DNA of 64,000 nucleotides. Source: Aplectana chamaeleonis. Lineage: Eukaryota > Nematoda > Chromadorea > Rhabditida > Cosmocercidae. The notes beneath the pieces are model-generated. The model ran no database searches. It was not told the DNA's origin and saw only the letters and a program-made list of their open reading frames with translations. Below are positions 44,346-54,203 of this stretch, in pieces. A program made the translations under genes and the position numbers. The stretch's first letter is position 1. Each line of letters starts with the position of its first letter. The stretch spans positions 62,001-126,000 of the forward strand of contig JAPDOI010001224.1 of NCBI GenBank assembly GCA_029168955.1. The letters are read 5' to 3'.

Positions 44346-47300
44346 CACTCAGAGATGCGGCTTCGATTACTCAATAAAATCAACTGCATCAAGGAGAGCG
44401 ATTCATCACCTTCGCTGGATGACTTCATAAATGAGTGCGAAACCTTCATCACTCTCCGCGCCGACAATCGTACAATGGAAGGCAGAGAAGTGAATGCTGT
44501 TCATCACAACAAATCGTATCCGCAGAAGAAACGAAATCCCTCCCGCAACGTCAGCTTCCGCAATCGATCGACTTCCTGTGAGCAAGGAAGAGAGAATGGC
44601 TCATCAACAAATCGCGGAAAATCACAATTGCAAGCCAGAAAGCCGCAATCCCGCCAACGAAGCCGAAATTTTCGTACCAACAACGCGATTTCTACAACAT
44701 CGGACGCTCGTACGTACCTGACAGTGGAAATAAATGGAGTTTCCACACGACTGCAGCTCGACACAGGATCTGATCTGACAATGATTTCGCGCCGAATATG
44801 GAACGACATGGGATCTCCTGCACTCGAGCGAGCGACAGCGCTGGTCAAAACTGCTGATGGGTCACCGATGGACATTATTGGCAAATTCGAAGCCGAATTT
44901 ACGATATTTGATCGGCATCACCGGACTACTGCTGGACGAGGAAGCTGCTACGTCACTGAGTCAAGCAGTTTACTGGGATTGGAATGGTGGGTACAGATGC
45001 CACAATACCGAGAGCTGAAGAAACAATACCACTGTCGACAAGCCACAGCCGTCTTGGAAAATGTGCGCCGCAACGCAGTGACAGATTTGAAGCATCGTTT
45101 CAACGACGTATTCACACCTGGTCTCGGATGCTGTACGAAGACAAAGGCGAAGCTCTTCCTCAAACCTGATGTTCGACCTGTTTACAGACAGAAGCGACCC
45201 GTCCCGTTCGCTTCTCAACCGAATGTCGACAAGGAAATCGATAGATTACTGGCCGAAAACGTGCTATCGCCGGTCGACCATTCCAACTGGGCTGCTCCGA
45301 TTGTCGTTGTGAAGAAAAGCAGCGGAGCGATTCGACTGTGTGCCGATTTTTCAACTGGTCTCAACGACGCCCTGATACTGCACAAACATCCGCTGCCAAC
45401 AGCTGAGGAAGTCTTCAACAAACTCAATGGTGGCAAACTCTTCTCGCAGATAGATCTTGCCGATGCTTATCTACGAATCGAAGTGGACGAAAGTTCAAAG
45501 GAATTGCTGACTATCAACACTCACCGTGGTTTGTTCCGCTACAACCGCCTGCCGTTTGGAGTAAAGTCAGCTCCTGGAATTTTCCAACAAGTCATAGACT
45601 CGATGATAGCTGGTCTCCCTGGAGTTGCGGCATATTTGGACGACGTCATCGTTACCGGTCGCACAAATGAAGAGCGTCGCGACAATCTGGAAGCCTTATT
45701 CAAAAGGATTCATGACTATGGTTTTCGAGTCCGGATAGAGAAGTGCAATTTCATGATGACCGAAATCAATTATCTCGGAGTTGTCATCGACAAATATGGA
45801 CGCCGCCCGGACCCGAACAAAATCAGAGCTATCACTGAGATGCCGCCGCCGAAAGACGTGTCACAACTACGGTCATTTCTTCGTATGATCAATTACTACG
45901 GCACTTTTGTCAACGACATACGCCTTCTACGAGCTCCTCTCGACGCCCTCCTGAAAAAGGATGCCGAATTCGAATGGAAATCTGAGCAGCAAAAGGCATT
46001 CGACAGAGCCAAAGAGGTTCTCACGTCACCTCTACTGCTGACTCACTACGATCCGAAACTGGAAATCATCGTCGCAGCTGACGCATCAGACTATGGAATC
46101 GGAGCAGTGATTCTACATCGTTTCGCTGATGGATCGGAGAAGGCCATTTGCCACGCCAGTCGAAGTCTCAACGATGCGGAGAAGAAATATGGTCAGATTG
46201 AAAAAGGACTAGCGTTGGTTTTCGCAGTACGCAAGTTTCATCGATATTTGATGGGACGACATTTCACTCTTCTTACGTATCACAAACCTCTCCTAGCCAT
46301 TTTCGGAAGCAAGAATTGAATGCCTACGTACACCGCTAACCGACTTCCTAGATGGTCGCTGATTCTACTCGGATATGACTTTAAAATCGAGTACCGACGA
46401 ACAACGGAGTTTGGTCAAGCCGATGCGCTATCTCGTCTCATCGCTAAACAAACCACTTCCACGGAGGATATCGTCATTGCGAAAGCCGCCCAAGAAGCAG
46501 AAGTCGCCTGTCTTTCTGTGAAAAATGTCCTGCCCATCGACATGGAAAGGATTGCTGAAGAAAGTGCAGAAGATGAAACATTGCGGAACGTTATGGACTG
46601 CGTTCGAACAGATTCCTGGCCGTCAAAACCAACTCCCGCAATTGCCAGGTATGCCACTCTGCGTAGGTCGCTTTCTCTCGAAAACGACTGTCTTTTCTTC
46701 GGCCCTCGCATCGTCATTCCTTTAGCTCTCCGTCAGCGTGTCCTGGACGTTTCACATGAAGGACACCCCGGTCTCACAAGGATGAAAATGCTGGGAAGAG
46801 CATACGTGTACGGGACAAACATCACAAAGGATATTGAAGACTGCGTACGGCGATGTCAGAGCTGCCAAGAAGCCGCTAAAGCTTCAACCAAAGTAGAGCT
46901 ATTTTCGTGGCCGATGGAAACGGAACCATGGAACCGCGTGCACATCGATTTCGCAGGACCTCTCAATGGAAAAATGTACATCGTCATCGTGGATGCGTTT
47001 TCAAAATGGCCTGAGGTGATAGAAATGTCCTCATCGACAACAACTGCCACTGTTCGAGAGCTCACCCGACTTTTCGCTCAATTCGGGAACCCGAAAACGT
47101 TGGTATCGGACAATGGAAGTCAATTCACCTCACGAGACTTCGTCGAGTTCTGCAACGCTAATGGTATCGAACACGTGCGATCTCCACCGTTTCATCCACA
47201 GTCGAATGGACAAGCGGAGCGATTCGTCGACACATTCAAAAGGACACTACGAAAGCTGGAAAATCAAGGAACAGTCTCAAATCCGCTGCAAGTTTCCCTG

Positions 47301-47897
47301 TCCACCTATCGACGAACACTATGTCCATCGTCTCCTAATGGATTGTCGCCAGCAGAAAATTTTCTTGGACGAAAACCTCGAACCAAGCTCACAATGCTGA
47401 CAACTCGAACTACAACCGATTCCACACGCAACGACGCCATGGAAGCGCAATTCAATCGTCACAATGGCTCTCGTGCAAAGAAATTCGAGCCTAACGACAG
47501 AGTATGGATTCGAGACTACCGGACAAATCAAAGGAAATGGATACCTGGAAAAGTCCTCGCCCGGCATGGCAACGCTGTCTACGATGTGCTGGTTGATGGA
47601 TCGACACAAAGACACCATGCGAGTCAGATGCGTCCTAATGTGCCGGACTATGCGGAGCGGGAAATACTCGATCTCTTGGATTCGCCCCCAGAACCGTACC
47701 ACAGACCGGATCTACCAACGACGCGAACGACAGGAGCTATGCCGCTGACAATCGTGACGGAATCGATCAAAGGAACCGAGTCTACACCGCCCACAACGAC
47801 GCCTAGTACGACTTTGCAGCCAGTTCAACGACCGCAACGCGAGCGACGGCCACCCAGACGACTGGAAATGGATCCATCTGCACGATCTTATACATAG
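44346..47897 (+). pseudogene. pol: protease, RT, RNase H, integrase
   Basis: In the gag frame, a basic linker leads to the aspartic protease motif DTGS (44760-44771). The RT has VVKKSSGAIRLCADF, NRLPFGVKSAPG and the catalytic YLDD (45633-45644). The RNase H start ADASDYGIGAV is at about 46078. A TGA at 46317-46319 falls just after the RNase H domain, where relatives have Gly. The integrase continues in the same frame: HHCC (HEGH ... CQSC, about 46755-46866), the DDE triad around 46940, 47108 and 47215, then a GPY/F-like domain and a Thr/Pro-rich tail. One base change would explain the second stop. No env-like ORF follows. Confidence 0.92.
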
Positions 47898-47967
47898 ACT
47901 ATTAGATGAATGTTAGCTATTTATTCGTAATTTTGTCATAAATGTACCATTCATCTTAGGAGGAAGG

Positions 47968-48180
47968 TGTTGAGATATCTTTTGGTCCTTCTTCCTTTTT
48001 GAATTGGATGCCTACTGTACTCTGATTCCAAGTGCAAGGCCGTGCCACTTCCGGGCACGCCCCCTCGTTCTCAAGCCATTATCCACTTCCGGTTGTACCA
48101 GGCTGTGCCACTTCCGGCCACGCCTCTTTGTACTGTCGTAGCCCTATATAAGGAAATGTACTGGAAGTTCGGTCTACAAC
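47968..48180 (+). repeat. 3' LTR, rearranged at its end
   Basis: Matches the 5' LTR up to GGAAATGTACTG. It then lacks 41 bases lying between two ACTG repeats and ends GAAGTTCGGTCTACAAC. The missing stretch reappears inverted just outside, at 48181-48218. Confidence 0.9.
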
Positions 48181-48218
48181 CGAACTTCCAGTAAGGTTTA
48201 TTGACGAGATAACGAATC
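48181..48218 (-). repeat. Inverted copy of the LTR 3' end
   Basis: CGAACTTCCAGTAAGG...ATAACGAAT is the reverse complement of 43611-43647 of the 5' LTR. On the minus strand it supplies AATAAA and directly follows CAND1 exon 3 in the direction of CAND1 transcription. Confidence 0.85.
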
Positions 48219-49215
48219 GCCTACTTTCATGGACTGCTCCTCCTCATCGTCAGAATACGAATAATTGGGATCATATGTCAGATCAGTCGTAACAATCTTC
48301 AGCACCTTATCTTGATATGCAGCCATTTCCCTCGGACAACGATAAATGAAAGTCTCTAGTGACTGCAATAGCGCCTCTTTCAACTCATCATTTACGGCAG
48401 CTTCAACATGCTCCAAGATTTTCGGAACAGCCTTCGGTACATACTCCACAAAACAAGCTCCACTCGTTTTCACTTTTCACTCGTCACTCACTTGACTTGG
48501 CTGCGCAAGTCAGGGCCACAACATAGGTCCGAATCGCATGGCTCCCTTTCGTTCCTGACAGCCTTTCCACAAACACACCCATCGTGTTCTTAAACAGATC
48601 CGGCGAGCACACAGCCATCATCGACCCCAACGCTATCGTTGACTTCTTCTTCAGCGCTGGTCGCTCAAGCAGCAACTGGTCGAGTAAGACTTTTTGCGTT
48701 TCGTGGTGCACTGGCGCAATAACTCTGAGAGTTTTTGCTGAGATATAGCCGCAAAATATCCCACCAGGCTCCGCAGCGGCTCCTGGTGGGCTATTTCGCG
48801 GCTATTTCTCGGTCATTTCTCGGCTATTTCGCGGCTAATTCTCGGCCGCGCCCACGTTATCCGCGAAATAGCCGCGAAATAACCGAGAAATAGCTCACCA
48901 GGAGCCGCTGTGGAGCCTGGTGGGCTATTCCTCGGCTATTTCTCGGCTACTTCACGCAGCCACCAATCTGGAAATGAGGCGGCGAGCTTCTATTGCCGGT
49001 CTTACCTTCAGTCACAGTTAAAGACATCGATACCGTCAATCATAGCTGTTGTCATGTGTTCCGTAAGAAGACGTTAAAAGACAATATTGAGATCTCTTTG
49101 CGTCTATTCCCCAAACTCACGAATAAAGCCAGATATCGGAAGACAATTCTGGTTGAACCGCAACACAGGGTCATTTCTGGTTTAACCGCAACACAGGGCT
49201 TATATCCATAAAAGC

Positions 49216-49302
49216 TAGGGCTGTGCGAAAATCTCTTCCATAATTTTCGGAAACGGAAGAAAAATGGTCAAAACGCAGGAAACGGAAAAGACCAAGAAGA
49301 TT
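49216..49302. repeat. hAT-like left-end fragment (type E)
   Basis: TAGGGCTGTGCGAAAATC followed by TTTTCGGAAACGGAAG and AAAATGGTCAAAACGC matches the left end of element E (38136). No right end is present. Confidence 0.7.
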
Positions 49303-49402
49303 GTGGATTTTCTCATCTACACGTTTCGTCGCTGCTCATGGCTTGCAGGTCTCATTCGATAGCCTACGCTTTTAATCAGATGTGAACATGATAAAATGTA
49401 AG

Positions 49403-49622
49403 GTGCAAAACTAGTTGGGGAGGGGCACTCAGGGTTCAATTGAAAATATAATGATACCACTTTCAGAAATCGAAGTAGTTCGTAGAAAGTTTCCATGGGA
49501 GCTTTCATGAGAACAATAACTTACAACGCTATCAGGCATTTGATATCAGCAGGAACTTTCATTTTCATGAACGAATCATTCAGTTATTTCGAGTGCCCCC
49601 CTCCCCTCAACTAGTTTTGCAC
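49403..49622. mobile_element. MITE with GTGCAAAACTAGTTGG termini (best copy)
   Basis: Left GTGCAAAACTAGTTGGGGAG...GGCACTCAGG is mirrored by right GAGTGCC...CCCTCAACTAGTTTTGCAC. Inside are AACGCTATCAGGCATTTGATA blocks shared with 19318, 29150 and 16980. Confidence 0.8.
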
Positions 49623-50878
49623 AGGAAGTAATCGTAGGGAACAAGTCATTCCGTACCTTGTCTGGGAACTGATTGTGAAGCCACAAATATTGACAATAGA
49701 TTGAATCCTCACTATATGCATGCCAAACAGATAACTCCATGTTCCACTGAGAAGAAATATTCTGGTAGTCCGAGTAGAGAATAAGAGAATTATGAGGCGT
49801 GAATACTATAAAATACGCCAATATCCTGCTATCATCCGAGCTTATGAGCGTCCCATTGTGAATAGATCCATGATGCTTCAAAACCCCATCAAATTGTGTA
49901 TCGAAGAGTTATTTCGGCTGACTCAATACGTCGTATGTGGCTATGAAGCACCGTTCTGCAATGGTTGATCTTCGCTCGGTATGCCTACAAGGATACGCCC
50001 ATGTGAGGGTATGCAGTAATAATGGGTGATCAAGTAACTCAATTTTACCCGCAGTATTCTGGAGTAGGGCACGGCTCAGCAGCATTAGGAAATTCGCCAT
50101 CGCATAGACCGCACATAAATCAACTAAGCTCAACCAAGCTCCAAGCAGACCACATATTTGGCGGCTATTTCGCGGTTATTTCGCGGCCAGAATTAATTGG
50201 CGGCTATTTCGCGGCCAGAATTATTTAGCGGCTATTCAGCGGCTATTTCGCGGTTATATCGCGGCCGGCGTTATTTGGCGGCTATTTCTCGACTATTACG
50301 CGGCCAGCAGGCATTTTGCGGCTATTTCGCGGCTATTCCTCGGCCAAAACTCTCAGAGAGGGGAGCCGAATCGGCAGAGCACATCCCCAATGACGTCCAC
50401 TATTTCCAGCCGTACAGAGTCTGTCGCCTTCGTTTGTTCCAACGCCCCATTCAACTTTGGAACTAATCTCTTCATCAGATTCGTTACAAATGTCGTATTC
50501 GCCACTGGCAAATGTCCAACTACCGTTTTCAGCGCCATTGAGCCGACGTCTCGCAAAGAATCTGATCCAGTTACCATCATGGAACACAGAGCGCCAACGA
50601 GTATCTCCGCCTGAGCCTCTTTCACTCGTTGTGTGACTGTTCCAAGGCATTTAACAGCCAAATTCTGCACTTCGCCATTCGTGTCATCCAGAAGTCGAAT
50701 TAGCATGCGAACAACCTTCTTCTCCGAGTCATCATCAAGCCGCATATTATTCGTCTGCAGTTCCCTCATCAGGTCATTCACAGCCATAAAGCGATAGTCC
50801 TTATCCACCGACATCATTTTATCTATCAGCTGCGCAACATGGTAAGCATATGTTGCGGTGGCGGTCATTGTGGCCCTT

Positions 50879-50905
50879 GAGATACTGGTTCTAAACCAGT
50901 ATCTC
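50879..50905. repeat. 27-bp perfect palindrome upstream of the CAND1 ATG
   Basis: GAGATACTGGTT and AACCAGTATCTC pair perfectly around CTA. It sits 10 bases upstream of the CAND1 start codon, at the junction with a gypsy fragment. Confidence 0.9.
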
Positions 50906-51151
50906 GAGACTACGTCATCGCCGCCGTCGATGCCGATATCACTGCTGAATTTGCAGACAGCTGCAGTCAACTTCCAGTCTCAGCCGAAACCATCCAAACC
51001 GCAACGTTAGCGGATACCTTGCTCAAACAAGTGATCGACAACACGAAGTCCGACCGCTGGCCGAAGGTCAATCGCGACTCTCCTCTATGGCACTACTACA
51101 ACCGCAGAGACACGCTCACAACTGTCAACGGTTGTTTGCTAACGGTCCAGA
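50905..51151 (+). pseudogene. Ty3/gypsy pol fragment (RNase H-integrase linker)
   Basis: The plus-strand frame reads RDYVIAAVDADITAEF, then ATLADTLLKQVI, DRWPKVNRDSPLWHYYNRRD and LTTVNGCLL. The W-P / Y-x-x-R-x-x-L-T-x-x-x-G-C-L-L pattern is the linker before the gypsy integrase zinc finger. It starts and stops abruptly, with no LTR nearby, and runs divergently from CAND1. Confidence 0.75.
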
Positions 51152-51800
51152 AAGTTCGTAGAAGTTGTCGAGAATTCCGAGATTCGCAGTATTTGTCGAG
51201 AATTGCGGCCGATTTGTTCAGAATTTCAGAGAAAGTTGTCGAGATTTCGGGGGAACGAGTGTTTGCCAACAATTCGGACAGATTTCTCGACAACTCCTTC
51301 CGAAATTGAGAATATGTTTCGAATATGTCGAAAATTTCCCAAGAATTCAGGACATCACTTCAGAACCCTCTTAACACCACATTCTTCAAATGTTGCGACT
51401 GCTGTTTTCGTTCTTTTCTTTTCGTGCTAGTCCTCTGTGGTTTTTTTTTCTCCATTCTTCTAGCTGGTTATCAATTATAATGTATTTCAACGATTTCTGG
51501 AATATCAGACTCGTTTTTTTTAAATTTTCATCTTCTCGAAATAGCGAACATACCAAAACATGGGATCTTCAAGTTAGTTAATTTTTAAAGTTTCCGAGCT
51601 TGCAAGTGCTGATCTTTTTTTCGATGATCGGTAGTTGTAGCAGTCGGATTTGAAATATATTATTCAAGAAGTTACCAAAGAAGTATCAGAACAACGTTTC
51701 AAATTAAGATTGTTCATTTGAATGAATCTCGAGTGATTCAGTTCTGACCGAAATATGCAACTCTAAACCTTGCAATGGTTGTTTAGCATTATATTGATGT
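51152..51800. repeat. GTTGTCGAGAAT-rich repeat, then no gene
   Basis: GTTGTCGAGAATT/GTCGAGATTTC motifs recur at 51160-51300 and again at 52397-52520. AT-rich anonymous sequence follows. Confidence 0.5.
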
Positions 51801-51805
51801 ACAAT

Positions 51806-51886
51806 ATGTGGACTTCCGGCGGGTGCACACCTGCAGCCAGCGGTTTGGCCGCTAGCTGCAGGTGTGGACCCGCCGGAAGTCCACAT
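51806..51886. repeat. 81-bp hairpin
   Basis: ATGTGGACTTCCGGCGGGTG and CACCTGCAG are mirrored by CTGCAGGTGTGGACCCGCCG and GAAGTCCACAT, with a GCGGTTTGGCCGC loop. Arms are about 35 nt. Confidence 0.9.
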
Positions 51887-51889
51887 TTC

Positions 51890-52396
51890 ACAAAGTATGG
51901 GTCACGAGAGTAGGATATTCAAGTCTATCGGGGTCTTTTTACCTTGCAAACTTCCACCGCCTAAGATGGAGGCTGAACACCGCCACAGTATAGTGGCTCA
52001 CACCTTTCTCAGGTATGGTCCCACCGGAAGTCGACAATTTTTAAAAGAAGGAGCCACGAGTGTAGGTTATTTGAGTTTAGCGTGGTCGATTTACTATCTA
52101 CTCAAACTTTCACCGTCTTATGTTAGAGTAATTCTGAAGACCACTGCATTGATAGCGCACTGGTGTTGGGCAAGGCCAATAGCGGCCCATGTTGAACGAT
52201 GTTGTTGACCCACAGCATATACGATGCACAGTTTCCTCTGCCGAACGTGGAAGAAGCGACCCAAGTTGAAAATTCGTCAAACAGAGTAGTGTGAAACCAC
52301 ACGTGCACTTCACCGAACGTTGTAATTAACGGTTGGGCAGTAGCCCCAATTTTTGTTATGTACATACATTTGTACATGTGTATAGATGTATGTTAA
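51890..52396. other. No gene seen
   Basis: Anonymous sequence with no recognisable coding or repeat content. Confidence 0.45.
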
Positions 52397-52530
52397 CTGT
52401 CGAGAATCGGGCAAGGAGTTGTCGGGAATTGGTCGAGAAGTTGTCCAGAATTCTCCAGAGTCTGCGAAAGTTGTCCTGCATTCGTACGCCTGCAGGACAA
52501 CTTTCCGTCCGATTCTCGACAACTAGTTTT
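52397..52530. repeat. Inverted repeat of TTGTCGAGAATCGG type
   Basis: ACTGTCGAGAATCGG (52397) is mirrored by CCGATTCTCGACAACT (52509-52524). Inner GTTGTCCTGCA pairs with TGCAGGACAAC. Related motifs are at 51160-51300. Confidence 0.65.
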
Positions 52531-52582
52531 ACCTGAGCAGCTTCTCGATGTGTAATGTATTCTTGAAAACTCCTTAATCCCA

Positions 52583-52638
52583 CCCAGTATGGTCTCCTAC
52601 CTAGTAAATCCGCTACTAGGATAGGAGACCATACTGGG
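52583..52638. repeat. 56-bp hairpin
   Basis: CCCAGTATGGTCTCCTACCT and AGGATAGGAGACCATACTGG pair; the loop is about AGTAAATCCGCTACT. Confidence 0.85.
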
Positions 52639-52639
52639 T

Positions 52640-53560
52640 CTACGTGTAAATTTTGGTCTTCTACAGGTTTCAACGGTTCGATTGGCAGAGACAGCTCAAC
52701 ACCCCGTTGAATATCGTCGAAAACACCCTTGTAGGTGGCTGTAACCTCTTCGCTATATACAACATTACCTTAGTTCTATCATTCAGACATCGCCGATGAC
52801 ACAACAACCGTGAAAACTAGACGATCACTGTCCCATGCATAGCCAATGATATAATCGCTCTTCACATAATTCTGTGTCTCTAGTTCGTTGGATGAACAGA
52901 TCGTATCATTGTCTCAGTTCAACAACAAATAAATCGTAAGCGAACTTTTGTGTACTGAAGAATTTCTGCCCTGTCTCGTAATTTTCATTCGGTTGTGGAC
53001 ATGTTGTTCTGTCCCTTGCATTTTGAAGTGTCAATCTTTGCTTGTTTTGTGAATTTAAGGTATCTGAATACCATAGTATGATCGTATTCTGATCAGAATC
53101 AGTCTAGCTTTCGACCCTCATAAGTCATGGACACTTGTTGTATTCATATTTTTTAGATTTGTAAAAAAAATATATTGTATCATCCGCCCACAATTTATTT
53201 AGAGTTGTTGTGTTTTACGCTCATTTCAATAAATTCGTTGTCAACTCGTTTAACATAAACTGGTAGTGAAAGCATAATATTTAAGTATTATGAAGAAGTA
53301 ATGGTCAAAGTAGTGTGGTACTAGTGATAAAGTATTAGTATTGACATAATAATGGTGAAAATATAATGGAAAACCATGGGAACCGTTTTTACGGTTTCAA
53401 ATTCCCGCGCTTCACAAAAAGGTCTGCGGACCAGCCCCCAAGAGAGGCGGGGAAGTTGATCCGAGGGCGCTGGGGGGCTGCTGCCGAGTTTGGGACGCTC
53501 GGATGAGTCCCGACGGACACTCGGCTGGTGCCCCCCGAATGCCCGAGTCGTGCCGATGGT
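52640..53560. other. No gene recognised
   Basis: AT-rich sequence to about 53380, then GC-rich. Nothing supports a gene call. Confidence 0.45.
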
Positions 53561-53578
53561 CAACTGGTGCGCGGCTCT

Positions 53579-54052
53579 ACTATACCCTGTCCCAGACGAG
53601 ATGGCAAGCCTAGAGTCCAAAGAAGCAGCGCGCCGCCCTCTGCGTCTCTCTCATTATCAGCCACCTTAAGCATCGATGTTAAAGTTGTCTGAGTCACTAT
53701 AGAGACTGCAACCAAACAATGAAGTGAAATAATGGCCTCAGACAAGTTAAAACAGCTCGGTTGTATCGAGTTTACGGTGAAATCGACGGGATAGACGATT
53801 CTGTGCGCCCGACCTGTTACCCACATCCTGAAAAACTTTCCCTGCCACGTGAAGAACAAAAAATGTATCGAGAGTGAATATCACGAGCATTTCGAGAGAA
53901 AAGAACGCAAAAGAGCAATGGAGTATATAAGAAAATGAAGTGAGAAAGTTAAAAAAAACGTTCCAGAATACGAAAATGTCCGAGACGCGGAGGGCGGCGC
54001 GCTGCTTCTTTGGGCTCTACGCTTGCCATCTCGTTTGGGACAGGGTATACCA
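53579..54052. repeat. Inverted duplication of a LINE leader segment
   Basis: The minus strand of 53579-53652 (GGCGGCGCGCTGCTTCTTTG...GGGACAGGGTATA) closely matches the plus strand of 53979-54052. It suggests two oppositely oriented LINE 5' leaders or a 5' inversion. Confidence 0.75.
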
Positions 54053-54203
54053 CGATTCACGTGAGCGCTGCCGGAAGTTGGTCTTCACTTGGGCTCCGCA
54101 GGCGAGGAATCGTGTGGCGGGTTCTGCAATTTCAACATCAACCTTACAAAAGTCACCATACCAGGTGATTTTCGGCTTAGTCCATCTCTGTATACCTGAC
54201 ACG

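Larger units (their letters stand above)
43400..48180 (+). mobile_element. Ty3/gypsy LTR retrotransposon
   Basis: The 5' LTR, 43400-43654, starts TGTTGAGATATC and ends CTACAACA. A primer-binding-like TGGCGATCAGGATC follows it. A single gag-pol frame, 43692-47897, is interrupted by two stops. The polypurine tract AGGAGGAAGG (47958-47967) precedes a 3' LTR beginning TGTTGAGATATC at 47968. The order protease, RT, RNase H, integrase is that of Ty3/gypsy, and the sequence is of the K02A2.6-like type known from nematodes. The LTRs differ at about three positions over their common ~195 bases, so the insertion is fairly recent. Confidence 0.95.
48723..50358. mobile_element. CTCTGAGAG-family TIR element splitting a CAND1 exon
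   Basis: Left CTCTGAGAGTTTTTGCTGAG and right CTCGGCCAAAACTCTCAGAG form ~30-bp TIRs. Both flanks hold arrays of GCGGCTATTTCGCGG motifs and CCACCAGG...CCTGGTGG hairpins (48760-48960, 50155-50345). The middle carries later insertions: a hAT-like left end (49216-49302) and a MITE (49403-49622). A shorter relative is at 39808-40180. The target duplication is not clear. Confidence 0.75.
48225..50868 (-). pseudogene. CAND1: CAND1 (cullin-associated, NEDD8-dissociated protein 1) N-terminal exons, disrupted
   Basis: CAND1 binds unneddylated cullin-RING ligases and exchanges their substrate receptors; it is a ~1,200-residue HEAT-repeat protein. The minus strand reads: exon from ATG 50868 to about 50359 (TYAYHVAQLIDKMM..., NDLMRELQ, DDDSEKKVVRMLIRLL, VQNLAVKCLG, RDVGSMALKTV), about 170 codons; an inserted element 48723-50358; 48722-48492 (KKKSTIALGSMMAVC...); a 34-nt possible intron 48458-48491; and 48457-48225 (FVEYVPKAVPKILEHV, LTYDPNYSYSDDEEE). 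The next junction AAA|GTAGGC meets LTR sequence. About 420 residues of matching N terminus are present; the rest was not found in the window. Codons at the element boundary give a TGA, so the copy is probably dead, unless the insert is spliced out by an unusual route. Confidence 0.85.
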
